From: Amycolatopsis methanolica 239
GTDB lineage: Bacteria > Actinomycetota > Actinomycetes > Mycobacteriales > Pseudonocardiaceae
Direction: 5' to 3'
Length of the DNA: 64,000 bases
Assembly (NCBI RefSeq): GCF_000739085.1
Contig: NZ_CP009110.1
Span: 4,092,001 to 4,156,000, forward strand
How positions within the stretch are numbered: position 1 is the stretch's first letter; each line of letters opens with the position of its first letter. Positions 51,560 through 60,330 of this stretch are shown here, in pieces. The position numbers and the translations under genes were made by a program. Below the pieces are notes generated by a model, which was given only the letters and a program-made list of their open reading frames with translations, was not told the origin of the DNA and made no database searches.

Positions 51560-52831
51560 ATGGCGGCGCTCGGCCACGCACGGCTCACCCACGCGCACCT
51601 GCGCTGGATCGCCCGCGCCGCCGCCGCGGTCGTCCTCCTCAGCACGGTCGGCTGGGTGCTCGTCTTCCAGGGCTTCCTCGACCTGCACGTCTACCGCACC
51701 GGCGGTTTCGCCTGGCGGACCGGCATCGCGCTGTACGAGCCGGGCTTCGCGGCTCTCGTGCCGGGCATGCCGCTGCCCTTCACCTACCCGCCGTTCGCCG
51801 CGATCCTGTTCGCGCCCGTCGAGCTCCTGCCGTGGCACGTGGCCAAGTTCGCGATCAGCCTCGCGTCCGCGGCCGCCCTCGCGGTCACCACCACGATCAC
51901 CGCCCGGCGCCTGGTCGCCGACAGCGCCGCCGCGGACGCCCTCGGCATGTCGGTGGCCGCCCTGTGGGCGCTTTTCGAGCCGGCCCGGCAGACCATCGGG
52001 TTCGGCCAGATCAACCTGATCCTGATGGCCCTGGTCACCGCCGACTGCCTGCTCCCCCGCACCCGCTGGCCCCGCGGTCTCCTGGTCGGCGTGGCCGCGG
52101 CGGTCAAGCTCACCCCGGCCGTCTTCGTGCTGCTGTTCCTCCTCCGCGGCCGTTACCGGGCCGCCGCCACCGCGGTCGCGTCCTTCGCCGCCTGCGGCCT
52201 CGCCGCGCTGCTGCTCGCGCCGCGCGACTCCGCGCAGTACTGGCTGCACACCCTCTTCGACCCGGCACGCATCGGCGGTCTCGCGTACGCCTTCAACCAG
52301 AACATCCAGGCCGTCCTGGTCCGCCTGCTGCCCGCGAACACCCTGCTGTGGGCCGTGCTCGCGGCCGCGGTGATGGCACTGGCCGCGACCGCCGCGCGCC
52401 GCGCCCGCGGCGACGTCACCGCTCTGCTCGCCGTCGCCGCGGGCGGGCTCATCGCCTCGCCGGTGAGCTGGTCGCACCACTGGGTCTGGGTCCTGCCCAC
52501 CGCCGTGGCGGTGCTGGTCCGCGCCCCGCGGTGGACCCCGGTGCTGCTGGTCTTCGCCGTCGGGCCGCACTCGTGGCTGCCGCAGACCCACGACCTCGAG
52601 ATGCACTGGAGGTGGTGGCAGCACCTGCTGGGGTCGTCCTACGTGCTGGCGACCATGGCCGCGCTGTATAGATCGTTATACGTCGGGAATTCGACATCCG
52701 CCTCGATCGTTGAACAACACGGCCGCCGGTTTCGCCCGTCCCGATCTGGCGACACCGGCGGCCCTGGTACCGGCACCGCCCGCCCGGTAGCGTCCGGGGA
52801 GTCCGAGGACGTGATCAACACGGTGAGGTGA
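51560..52831 (+). CDS. GT87-family polyprenol-phosphate mannosyltransferase-like protein
   Basis: 423 residues, about ten membrane helices. FQGFLDLHVYRTGG has the conserved Asp of the first external loop expected for GT87/GT-C enzymes; FTYPPFAAILFAPV, GQINLILMALV, GVAAAVKLTPAVFVLLFLL and SPVSWSHHWVWVLP are the other family blocks. GT87 enzymes such as PimE and Rv2181-type proteins add mannose from polyprenyl-phosphate-mannose to cell-envelope glycolipids. The last ~55 residues after ATMAALYRSL are hydrophilic and encoded by DNA of lower GC (near 52670-52700); they may not be conserved. The gene runs to 4 nt before the carboxylase gene. Confidence 0.85.
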   Translation: MAALGHARLTHAHLRWIARAAAAVVLLSTVGWVLVFQGFLDLHVYRTGGFAWRTGIALYEPGFAALVPGMPLPFTYPPFAAILFAPVELLPWHVAKFAISLASAAALAVTTTITARRLVADSAAADALGMSVAALWALFEPARQTIGFGQINLILMALVTADCLLPRTRWPRGLLVGVAAAVKLTPAVFVLLFLLRGRYRAAATAVASFAACGLAALLLAPRDSAQYWLHTLFDPARIGGLAYAFNQNIQAVLVRLLPANTLLWAVLAAAVMALAATAARRARGDVTALLAVAAGGLIASPVSWSHHWVWVLPTAVAVLVRAPRWTPVLLVFAVGPHSWLPQTHDLEMHWRWWQHLLGSSYVLATMAALYRSLYVGNSTSASIVEQHGRRFRPSRSGDTGGPGTGTARPVASGESEDVINTVR

Positions 52832-52835
52832 GACG

Positions 52836-55800
52836 GTGCCGTCCCTGCTCGTCGCGAACCGGGGCGAGATCGCCGTCCGGATCCTGGGAACCGCCGCGGG
52901 CCTGGGCTTCCGCACCGTCGCCGTGTACCCGGCGGACGACACCGACTGCGCTCACGTCACCCGCGCCGACCACGCGGAACGCCTCGACGGCAGCTACCTC
53001 GACGCGGCCGCGATCGTGGCCGCCGCGCAGCGCACCGGCTGCGAGTTCCTGCACCCCGGCTACGGTTTCCTGTCCGAAAGCCCCGAACTCTCCCGCCGCT
53101 GCGCCGCGGCCGGCATCCGCTTCGCCGGACCGTCCCCGGAAGCCCTCGAACTGTTCGGCGACAAGACCCGGGCCCGCGCACGCGCCCGCGAGCTGGGCAT
53201 CCCCGTCCTCCCGGGCACCGACGGCCCCACCGACGCGGCCACGGCCGAGGCGTTCTTCGCCGAGCACGGCGCCGTGATGGTCAAGGCACTGGCCGGTGGC
53301 GGCGGACGCGGAATGCGGCCGGTGACCGACGCCGCCGACCTGCCCGCCGCACTGCGCCGGTGCGCCTCCGAGGCCGCGGCCGCGTTCGGCGACGGATCGG
53401 TCTACCTCGAACGCCTCCTCCCCCGCGCCCGCCACATCGAGGTGCAGATCGCCGCCGACCGCGAGACGGTGCTCGCGCTCGGCGACCGCGACTGCAGCCT
53501 CCAGCGCCGGCGCCAAAAGCTCGTCGAAATCGCGCCCGCGGCACTTCCCGAGCCCCTGCGAAAGCGTTTGCACGCGGCCGCCACCGCGCTCATCGGGTCC
53601 ACTGTGTACCGCGGCCTGGCCACTGTGGAGTTCCTGGTCGACGGCCGCGAGTTCGTGTTCCTGGAGGTGAACCCGCGACTCCAGGTCGAGCACACCGTGA
53701 CCGAGGAGGTCACCGGGCTCGACCTGGTCGAGATCGGGCTCCGCATCGCCGCCGGCGAACCGCTGGACCGCACCGTCCCCGAGCCGCGCGGGGTGGCGAT
53801 TCAGGCCCGCGTCAACACCGAAACGGTGCGACCGGACGGCACCGTGCTGCCCTGCGGCGGCACGCTCACCACGTTCCAGCCGCCCACCGGGCGCGGCGTC
53901 CGTGTGGACACCCACGGCTACCAGGGCCACGCGGGCAACCCGCGCTACGACTCGTTGCTGGCCAAGGTGATCGTCACCGGCCCCGACCTCGCCGCGGCCG
54001 CCGCCCTCGCCCGCCGCGCGCTCGGCGAGTTCGCCATCGCCGGCCCGCCGACGAACCTCGCCCTGCTCCGGGCGCTCCTGGCCGAGCCGCTCGACGCCGC
54101 CGACACGACCTTCGTGGACCGCCGCCTGCCGGACCTGGTGGACGAGATCGCCGGACCGGCCGCCGCGGCCGGCACGGTCACCGCGCCACAACAGGGTGTC
54201 GTGGTGCAGGTGTGCGTGGCGGAGGGCGAGACCGTGACGGCCGGTGCGGAACTCGTCGTGCTCGAAGCGATGAAGATGGAGCACGTGATCACCGCCGAGC
54301 GAGGTGGCGTCGTGCTCGGTGTCGCGGTCAAACCCGGCGACGCGGTGAGCGCCGGGGCGGTCCTGGTGACGCTACGGGAGAACGGCGACACCACCGCGGC
54401 CGGTGAGGTGACCGAGGCCGACCTCGACCACGTGCGGCCGGACCTCGCGGAAACCCTGGCGCGGCACGAGATCGGCCTGGACGCCGCCCGCCCGGACGCG
54501 GTGCGCAAGCGCCACTCCACCGGACATCGGACCGCGCGTGAAAACGTCGAGGACCTGTGCGACCCCGGCAGCTTCACCGAGTACGGCGCTCTCGCGATCG
54601 CCGCGCAGCGCCGCCGCCGGGACCTCGGTGACCTGATCCGCCGCACCCCGGCCGACGGCATGGTCACCGGCACCGGGACGGTCGGCGGCCGTCCGGTCGT
54701 GGTGCTGGCCTACGACTACACCGTCCTGGCCGGCACCCAGGGTGTGCACAACCACCGCAAGACCGACCGGATGCTGCGGATCGCGTGCGACCGGAAGCTG
54801 CCGGTGGTGCTGTTCGCCGAGGGCGGCGGAGGCCGGCCGGGCGACACCGACACCTCCGCGGTCGCCCAGCTGGACGTGCCGACGTTCCGGATGGCCGCCC
54901 AGCTGGCCGGTGAGGTGCCGACGGTCGCGATCGTCTCCGGCTACTGCTTCGCCGGGAACGCGGCGCTCGCCGGGGTGTGTGACGTGGTCATCGCGACCGA
55001 GGGCAGCTCGCTGGGCATGGGCGGCCCGGCGATGATCGAGGGCGGCGGGCTCGGTGCCGTCGCGCCAGGGGAGGTCGGGCCGATGCCGGTGCAGTACGCC
55101 AACGGGGTCGTCGACGTGCTGGTCGCCGACGAGGCCGAAGCGGTGGACGTCGCCCGGCGTTACCTGTCCTACTTCGCCGGTCCGGCGGAGGCGGGCGAGC
55201 CGCACGACCAGCGCCGGTTGCGGCACCTGGTCCCGGAGAACCGCGTCCGCGTCTACGACGTGCGGCCGGTTCTGTCCACAGTGGCCGATCCGGGCAGCCT
55301 GCTGGAGCTGCGGTCCGGGTTCGGCGCCGGGGTGATCACCGCGCTGGCCAGGATCGGCGGGATCCCGGTCGGCGTCCTGGCGAACAATCCGGGCCACCTG
55401 GGTGGCGCGATCGACGGCCACGCCGCCGACAAGGCCACCCGGTTCGTGAACCTGTGCCGCGCGCATTCGCTGCCGGTGGTGTCCTTCGTGGACACTCCCG
55501 GGTTCATGGTGGGCCCGGAGGCGGAGAAGACCGCGACGGTGCGCCGGTTCGGCGACCTGTTCGTCGCCGGGGCGAGGCTGACCGCGCCGCTGGTCGCGGT
55601 GGTGCTGCGCAAGGCCTACGGCCTGGGCGCGATGGCGATGACGGGCGGTTCGCTGCACGCGCCCGCGCTGACCGTGGCGTGGCCGACCGGCGAGTTCGGC
55701 GGCATGGGCCTGGAAGGCGCGGTGCGGCTGGGTTTCCGCAAGGAGCTGGAGTCGATCGCCGATCCGGAGGCCCGCCACGCCCGCTACACCGAGCTGGTCG

Positions 55801-55919
55801 CCGAGTACTACGAGCGCGGCAAGGCCCTGAGCACGGCGACGGTGTTCGAGATCGACGACGTGATCGACCCGGCGGACACGCGCGCCCGCATCGTCCACAC
55901 CCTCACCGCCACCGCCTGA
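52836..55919 (+). CDS. Single-chain acyl-CoA carboxylase (biotin carboxylase - BCCP - carboxyltransferase)
   Basis: 1,027 residues from GTG 52836. Residues ~1-440 are biotin carboxylase: LLVANRGEIAVRI, ALAGGGGRGMRPV for ATP, FLEVNPRLQVEHTVTEE. The biotinyl Lys480 is in EAMKMEH. Residues ~540-1027 are both halves of an AccD/PccB-type carboxyltransferase (GGGGRPGDTD, YCFAGNAALAG, SLGMGGPAMIEGGG, PGHLGGAIDG, FVDTPGFMVGPEAE, YGLGAMAMTGGS). Actinobacterial carboxylases normally split these over two or more chains; the fused form corresponds to the LCC type known from Mycobacterium avium paratuberculosis, active on several acyl-CoAs. No epsilon subunit is nearby. Confidence 0.93.
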   Translation: MPSLLVANRGEIAVRILGTAAGLGFRTVAVYPADDTDCAHVTRADHAERLDGSYLDAAAIVAAAQRTGCEFLHPGYGFLSESPELSRRCAAAGIRFAGPSPEALELFGDKTRARARARELGIPVLPGTDGPTDAATAEAFFAEHGAVMVKALAGGGGRGMRPVTDAADLPAALRRCASEAAAAFGDGSVYLERLLPRARHIEVQIAADRETVLALGDRDCSLQRRRQKLVEIAPAALPEPLRKRLHAAATALIGSTVYRGLATVEFLVDGREFVFLEVNPRLQVEHTVTEEVTGLDLVEIGLRIAAGEPLDRTVPEPRGVAIQARVNTETVRPDGTVLPCGGTLTTFQPPTGRGVRVDTHGYQGHAGNPRYDSLLAKVIVTGPDLAAAAALARRALGEFAIAGPPTNLALLRALLAEPLDAADTTFVDRRLPDLVDEIAGPAAAAGTVTAPQQGVVVQVCVAEGETVTAGAELVVLEAMKMEHVITAERGGVVLGVAVKPGDAVSAGAVLVTLRENGDTTAAGEVTEADLDHVRPDLAETLARHEIGLDAARPDAVRKRHSTGHRTARENVEDLCDPGSFTEYGALAIAAQRRRRDLGDLIRRTPADGMVTGTGTVGGRPVVVLAYDYTVLAGTQGVHNHRKTDRMLRIACDRKLPVVLFAEGGGGRPGDTDTSAVAQLDVPTFRMAAQLAGEVPTVAIVSGYCFAGNAALAGVCDVVIATEGSSLGMGGPAMIEGGGLGAVAPGEVGPMPVQYANGVVDVLVADEAEAVDVARRYLSYFAGPAEAGEPHDQRRLRHLVPENRVRVYDVRPVLSTVADPGSLLELRSGFGAGVITALARIGGIPVGVLANNPGHLGGAIDGHAADKATRFVNLCRAHSLPVVSFVDTPGFMVGPEAEKTATVRRFGDLFVAGARLTAPLVAVVLRKAYGLGAMAMTGGSLHAPALTVAWPTGEFGGMGLEGAVRLGFRKELESIADPEARHARYTELVAEYYERGKALSTATVFEIDDVIDPADTRARIVHTLTATA

Positions 55920-55937
55920 GCACAGACCTCACCCCCA

Positions 55938-56080
55938 CGCACGCAGAACTCGCCCCCACGAACGCAGAACTCGCGCCGCCGCGAGTCCCACGCTCAGCCA
56001 CGCGAGTTCTGCGCTCGGCTGCGTGAGTTCTGCGCTCGGCTGGGTGAGTTCTGCATTTGCCTGCGTGAGTTCGGCACTCG
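55938..56080. repeat. 21-bp-period repeat cluster with direct and inverted copies
   Basis: GCAGAACTCG occurs at 55943-55952 and 55964-55973; the reverse complement CGAGTTCTGC or GTGAGTTCTGC occurs starting near 56003, 56023, 56044 and, with one change, 56064. All are spaced 21 bp. Two units face four inverted units, so the whole can fold into a large hairpin. It sits between the carboxylase stop and the convergent aldo/keto reductase gene. Copies are short and similar but not identical, unlike CRISPR repeats. Confidence 0.75.
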
Positions 56081-56181
56081 CGACCGCTCACTTCGCCGTC
56101 ATGCTCTTCGCGACGTTGCGCGGCCGCGCCGCCTCCCGCGCGAGTACCCGCGTGAAACGGTAGGCCAGCCGGGCCGGCGGC

Positions 56182-57159
56182 TCACCAGCGGTCGTGCACC
56201 TGCGCGCGGATCCGCCGGTCGTACAGCTCCCGCACCGCCTCCAGGGTCGACGGCGGCAGCGGCTCCAGCTCGGCGGCCGCCGAGTTGGCCCGCGCCTGCT
56301 CCGGGGACCGCGCGCCCGGGATGACCGACGTCACGCCCGGCTGCTGGATGATCCACCGCAGCGCCGTCTGCGCGGGCGTCGCGCGAGCAGGGGCCAGCGA
56401 CGCGAACTCCGCGGCCGCCTCGACGCCCGTCGCGTAGTCCACGCCGCTGAACGTCTCGCCCTGGTCGAACGCCTCGCCGTGCCGGTTGAATGTGCGGTGG
56501 TCGTCCGCGGCGAACACCGTCTCCTTCGTGTACCGGCCGGACAGCAGGCCGGACGCGAGCGGCACCCGCGCGATGATCCCGACCCCCGCCTCGGCCGCGG
56601 CGGGCAGCACGCGTTCGAGCGGCTTGAGCCGGAACGGGTTGAGGATGATCTGCACGCTCGCAGTGCCCGGCCGGGCGATCGCGGTCAGCGCCTCGTCGCA
56701 GGTCTCCACGCTCACCCCGTACGCGGCGATCCGCTTCTCCGCCACCAGCGCGTCCAGCGCGTCGTACACCGCGTCCCGCGAGTACACCGGCGTCGGCGGG
56801 CAGTGCAGCTGCGCCAGGTCGAGCGTGTCCACCCCGAGGTTGGCCCGCGACCGGTCGGTCCAGGCCCGGAAGTTGTCCAGCGTGTACTCGGCCGGGTCGA
56901 GCGGCGCACGGCGGCCCATCTTGGTCGCCACGAACACGTCCGGGTGCTCCCGCAGGAACCGCCCGATTATCTGCTCGCTGCGCCCGTCGCCGTAGACGTC
57001 CGCGGTGTCGAAGAACGTGACACCGGCCTCGGCCGCGGCCGACAGCACCGCGAGCGCCTGCTCCTCGCCGACCTCACCCCAGTCCGCGCCCAGCTGCCAC
57101 GTGCCGAGCCCGACCACCGACACCGCGCGGCCGGTCCGGCCGAGTACCCGTTGCTCCAT
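56182..57159 (-). CDS. Aldo/keto reductase
   Basis: 325 residues from ATG 57159. GRTGRAVSVVGLGTWQLG is the N-terminal barrel strand, FFDTADVYGDGRSEQIIGRFL has the Asp and Tyr of the catalytic tetrad, FVATKMGRR the Lys and LDLAQLHCP the His. C-terminal SVIPGARSPEQARAN binds NADP. The protein belongs to the YajO/general-stress AKR branch. It appears monocistronic and convergent with the carboxylase gene across the repeat cluster. Confidence 0.92.
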   Translation of the reverse strand: MEQRVLGRTGRAVSVVGLGTWQLGADWGEVGEEQALAVLSAAAEAGVTFFDTADVYGDGRSEQIIGRFLREHPDVFVATKMGRRAPLDPAEYTLDNFRAWTDRSRANLGVDTLDLAQLHCPPTPVYSRDAVYDALDALVAEKRIAAYGVSVETCDEALTAIARPGTASVQIILNPFRLKPLERVLPAAAEAGVGIIARVPLASGLLSGRYTKETVFAADDHRTFNRHGEAFDQGETFSGVDYATGVEAAAEFASLAPARATPAQTALRWIIQQPGVTSVIPGARSPEQARANSAAAELEPLPPSTLEAVRELYDRRIRAQVHDRW

Positions 57160-57259
57160 GCCGCCGATAGTAGGCGCCCCCACCGACAGTTCCGCGGCCG
57201 CGCGCAAACCGCCCGCGAGATCACAAAACCCCCACACGAGCGCACTTAAGCTGGACCGG

Positions 57260-57934
57260 GTGACCACCACCCCGGCCCTCACCCGCGCCCCGCGGATCCT
57301 CGCCCTGGCCTGCCTCACCGCGATCGCCGGGGGCGCCGCGCTCGTGCTGCTGCTGCAGTTCCTCCCGCCCACCGACCAGATCAGCCCGGTGCACCGCACG
57401 ATCAGCGAGTACGCGCTGAGCGCCAACAAGTGGATCTTCGACGTCGCGGTCCTGCTGATCGCGGTCGGCTCTGCGGTGCTGTTCGCCGCGCACGTGCTGA
57501 TGCGCGCGCTGCCGGTGCGTTCGGCCGCGGTCGTGCTGGGTGCACTGTGGACGGTGAGCCTGCTGGTGGTCGTCGCGCTCCCCAAGACCGACTGGTCCGT
57601 CGGGCCGAGCCTGGGCGGCGTCGTGCACCGCTACGCCAGCGTCGTGGGGTTCGTGTGCCTGCCGGTCGGGCTGCTGTTCGCCGCGCGCCGGATCTTCCCG
57701 GACTCGCCGGGGTGGCGCTGGGCGGCGCGGGCGCTGGCGATCGTCTCATTGGCGTGGTTCGGGCTCATCCTCGGCGCGGTGGGCTACATGCTGGCCGGCG
57801 GGGGCCCGTGGTGGCGCACGATCCCGCTGGGCCTGGTGGAACGCCTGCTCGCGGCCACCGAACTGCTCGCGCTCGCCACACTGGCCGTCCCGTTACTACG
57901 ATCGAACCGAGCCGAAGTGACCCAGGTCACTTAG
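57260..57934 (+). CDS. DUF998 family membrane protein
   Basis: 224 residues from GTG 57260, six helices. ISPVHRTISEYALSANKWIFDVAVLLIAVGSAVLF is the DUF998 hallmark (S-x-Y/E-Y region), and LPKTDWSVGPSLGGVVHRYASVVGFVCLPVG contains the conserved His. No function is assigned to this family; a membrane enzyme has been suggested by the conserved polar residues. It is divergent from the aldo/keto reductase gene by 100 bp and precedes the fabG operator by about 30 bp. Confidence 0.85.
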   Translation: MTTTPALTRAPRILALACLTAIAGGAALVLLLQFLPPTDQISPVHRTISEYALSANKWIFDVAVLLIAVGSAVLFAAHVLMRALPVRSAAVVLGALWTVSLLVVVALPKTDWSVGPSLGGVVHRYASVVGFVCLPVGLLFAARRIFPDSPGWRWAARALAIVSLAWFGLILGAVGYMLAGGGPWWRTIPLGLVERLLAATELLALATLAVPLLRSNRAEVTQVT

Positions 57935-57963
57935 GCGCTCCGGGCCGGAGGCGAGTAGCTTTC

Positions 57964-57977
57964 TAAGCGCTCGCTTA
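57964..57977. promoter_or_regulatory. TetR-type operator before fabG-maoC
   Basis: TAAGCG-CT-CGCTTA, a perfect dyad 32-45 nt upstream of the fabG start, of the kind bound by acyl-CoA-responsive TetR proteins in actinobacteria. Confidence 0.65.
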
Positions 57978-58008
57978 CCGACGCGCTCAACGACGAGGAG
58001 GAGTTCCC

Positions 58009-58770
58009 GTGACCGAGTCCCACTCCCGGGTCGCCATCGTGACCGGCGCCGGCCGAGGCATCGGCGCCGCAGTCGCGCGCAAGCTGGCCGTGGACGGTTT
58101 CGCCGTCGCACTGCTGGACCTCAACGAGGAGTCCGTGAAGCAGGGCGCAGAGGACATCGTCGCGGCCGGCGGCAAGGCCATCGGGGTCGCGCTCGACGTC
58201 AGCAACACCGAGCAGGTCGAGGCCGCCGTCGCCCGCGTCGCCGAGGAGCTGGGCGCGCCGACCGTGCTGGTCAACAACGCCGGCATCACCCGGGATAACC
58301 TGATCTTCAAGATGACCGACGAGGACTGGGACTCGGTCATGAACGTGCACCTCAAGGGATCGTTCCTGATGACCCGCGCGGTCCAGAAGCACATGACCGA
58401 GCAGCGCTGGGGCCGGATCGTGAACCTGTCCAGCACCTCGGCGCTGGGCAACCGCGGCCAGGTCAACTACTCCGCGGCCAAGGCCGGCATGCAGGGCTTC
58501 ACCAAGACGCTGGCCATCGAGCTGGGCAAGTTCGGCGTCACCGCCAACGCGATCGCGCCGGGCTTCATCGAGACCGACATGACCGCGGCGACCGCCGAGC
58601 GGCTGGGCGTGCCGTTCGAGGACTTCAAGGCCTTCGCCGCCAAGGAGATCCCGGTGCAGCGCGTCGGCAAGCCCGAGGACATCGCCAACACCGTGTCGTT
58701 CCTGGTCAGCGAGGGCGCGGGCTTCGTCTCCGGCCAGGTCATCTACGTCGCCGGCGGACCGAAGGACTGA
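58009..58770 (+). CDS. fabG: 3-oxoacyl-ACP/acyl-CoA reductase-type SDR (FabG)
   Basis: 253 residues; GTG 58009 after GAGGAGGAG. VTGAGRGIGAAVARKL is the NADP(H) loop, VLVNNAGITRDNLIFKMTDEDWDSVMNVHLKGSF (FabG-typical, residues ~88-122) and NLSSTSALGNRGQVNYSAAKAG with the Ser-Tyr-Lys triad. The end GFVSGQVIYVAGGPKD is the FabG signature. Two bp separate it from a MaoC hydratase, which usually acts in the next step of beta-oxidation-like chemistry. In this operon it more likely works on CoA esters than in fatty-acid synthesis. Confidence 0.93.
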   Translation: MTESHSRVAIVTGAGRGIGAAVARKLAVDGFAVALLDLNEESVKQGAEDIVAAGGKAIGVALDVSNTEQVEAAVARVAEELGAPTVLVNNAGITRDNLIFKMTDEDWDSVMNVHLKGSFLMTRAVQKHMTEQRWGRIVNLSSTSALGNRGQVNYSAAKAGMQGFTKTLAIELGKFGVTANAIAPGFIETDMTAATAERLGVPFEDFKAFAAKEIPVQRVGKPEDIANTVSFLVSEGAGFVSGQVIYVAGGPKD

Positions 58771-58772
58771 GC

Positions 58773-59225
58773 ATGCGCGTCTTCAACGGACTGGACGAGT
58801 TCACCGCCGCGGTCGGCGAGCAGCTCGGCGCCAGCGACTGGCACACCGTCACCCAGGAGCAGGTCAACACGTTCGCCGACGCCACCGGTGACCACCAGTG
58901 GATCCACGTCGACGTCGAGAAGGCCAAGCAGGGCCCGTTCGGCGCGCCGATCGCGCACGGCTTCCTGACGCTGTCGGTCCTGCCGCTGCTCTCGGCCGCC
59001 ACCTACCGCGTCGACGGGCTGAAGATGGGGATCAACTACGGCCTGAACAAGGTCCGGTTCCCGCAGCCGGTCAAGGTCGGCTCGAAGATCCGCGGGGTCG
59101 CCGAGCTGGCCGAGGTCACCGACGTGCCCGGCGGCAAGCAGGTGGTGACCCGGTGGACGATCGAGATCGACGGCGAAGCCAAGCCGGCGTGCGTGGCCGA
59201 GTGGGTCACGCGCCTGATCGCCTGA
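58773..59225 (+). CDS. MaoC-family enoyl-CoA hydratase
   Basis: 150 residues. VNTFADATGDHQWIHVDVEKA contains the catalytic Asp and His of R-hydratases, followed by GPFGAPIAHGFLTLSVLPLL. The single hotdog domain is complete. It is translated 2 bp after fabG. It would hydrate trans-2-enoyl-CoA to the R-3-hydroxy form, which the FabG-like enzyme could oxidise. Close relatives in actinobacteria occur in steroid or branched-acid degradation sets. Confidence 0.93.
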   Translation: MRVFNGLDEFTAAVGEQLGASDWHTVTQEQVNTFADATGDHQWIHVDVEKAKQGPFGAPIAHGFLTLSVLPLLSAATYRVDGLKMGINYGLNKVRFPQPVKVGSKIRGVAELAEVTDVPGGKQVVTRWTIEIDGEAKPACVAEWVTRLIA

Positions 59226-59231
59226 CGCGCG

Positions 59232-59251
59232 AGCCCGCCTCCGGGCGGGCT
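59232..59251 (+). terminator. Terminator after maoC
   Basis: AGCCCGCC / GGCGGGCT stem with TCCG loop, 7 nt after the maoC stop. Confidence 0.6.
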
Positions 59252-59268
59252 TCCGCTACGGCGGGGAC

Positions 59269-59286
59269 ATACCGACTGGTCGGTAT
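59269..59286. promoter_or_regulatory. TetR-type operator before the APH-acyl-CoA dehydrogenase operon
   Basis: ATACCGAC-TG-GTCGGTAT, a perfect 18-bp palindrome ending 22 nt before the start of the phosphotransferase gene and overlapping the probable -10 region. It differs from the palindrome before fabG, implying a second regulator, plausibly the TetR gene at the right edge. Confidence 0.75.
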
Positions 59287-59308
59287 ACCATCTGGACAAG
59301 GAGGCCCA

Positions 59309-60328
59309 GTGACCCAGCAGGACCTGCCCGGACTCGACCTCGCACGGCTGCGGGACTACCTGGACGAGCACTCCCCCGGGCTGGTCGGCGGCCCGCTGAC
59401 CGGTGAGGTGGTGCAGGGCGGCCGCTCGAACCTGACCTACATCGTCGGCGACGGCACGAGCCGCTGGGTGGTCCGCAGGCCGCCGCTGGGGCACGTCCTG
59501 CCCACCGCGCACGACATGGCCCGCGAGCACCGCGTGATCAGCGCGCTCGCGGACACGCCCGTGCCGGTGCCGCGCACGGTCACGCTGTGCCAGGACGCCG
59601 ACGTGCTCGGCGCGCCGTTCTACGTGATGGAGTTCGTGCCGGGCACGCCCTACCGCGCCGCGAGCGAGCTGGAGGCGCTCGGGCCGGAGCGCACGAAGGC
59701 GATCGCCGAATCGCTCATGGACACCCTGGTGGACCTGCACGCGGTCGACCCGTCCGCAGTGGGGCTGGGCGACTTCGGCCGCCCGGAGGGGTTCCTGGAG
59801 CGGCAGGTGGGCCGCTGGAAGAAGCAGCTGGACGCCTCGCGCAGCCGGGACCTGCCGGGGATCGACGACCTGCACGACCAGCTGGCCCGCGCCATCCCGG
59901 CGTCCGGGCCCGCGGCCGTGGTGCACGGCGACTACCGGCTGGACAACGTGCTGGTCGACGAGACCGACCGCATCACCGCGGTGCTGGACTGGGAGATGTC
60001 CACGCTCGGCGACCCGCTGACCGATCTGGCCCTGCTGGTGGCCTACGCCGAGCGCGGCAAGGTCAATTTGGAGATCGTGTCCAACGTCAGCACCGCGCCC
60101 GGCTATCCGGGCACGGACAAGATGATCGCCCGCTACGCGGCCCGGTCCGGGCGGGACGTCTCGGCGCTGGACTGGTACGTCGGGTTCGCGTTCTTCAAGC
60201 TAGCGGTGATCCTGGAAGGCATCTACTACCGGTTCAGTCAGGGCAAGACCGTCGGCGCCGGATTCGACCAGATCGGCGCCGCGGTGGTCCCGCTCGTCAC
60301 CCTCGGCCTCGACACCCTCAAGGACTGA
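59309..60328 (+). CDS. APH-like phosphotransferase (ACAD10/11 N-terminal-domain type)
   Basis: 339 residues from GTG 59309 with AAGGAGG 4 nt upstream. VVHGDYRLDNVLVDE is the kinase catalytic loop (Asp and Asn), VLDWEMSTLGDPLTDLALL the metal-binding DWE motif, and WVVRRPPLGHVLPTAHDM the Lys-equivalent strand. In eukaryotic ACAD10/11 this domain is fused to an acyl-CoA dehydrogenase; here the dehydrogenase gene follows 2 bp later. The fused human enzymes phosphorylate and eliminate 4-hydroxyacyl-CoA; a similar job is plausible. Confidence 0.88.
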   Translation: MTQQDLPGLDLARLRDYLDEHSPGLVGGPLTGEVVQGGRSNLTYIVGDGTSRWVVRRPPLGHVLPTAHDMAREHRVISALADTPVPVPRTVTLCQDADVLGAPFYVMEFVPGTPYRAASELEALGPERTKAIAESLMDTLVDLHAVDPSAVGLGDFGRPEGFLERQVGRWKKQLDASRSRDLPGIDDLHDQLARAIPASGPAAVVHGDYRLDNVLVDETDRITAVLDWEMSTLGDPLTDLALLVAYAERGKVNLEIVSNVSTAPGYPGTDKMIARYAARSGRDVSALDWYVGFAFFKLAVILEGIYYRFSQGKTVGAGFDQIGAAVVPLVTLGLDTLKD

Positions 60329-60330
60329 TC

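Noticed and set aside
55938-56080. CRISPR array
   Set aside because: Units are about 10 bp of identity at 21-bp spacing, in both orientations, without unique ~30-bp spacers or cas genes.
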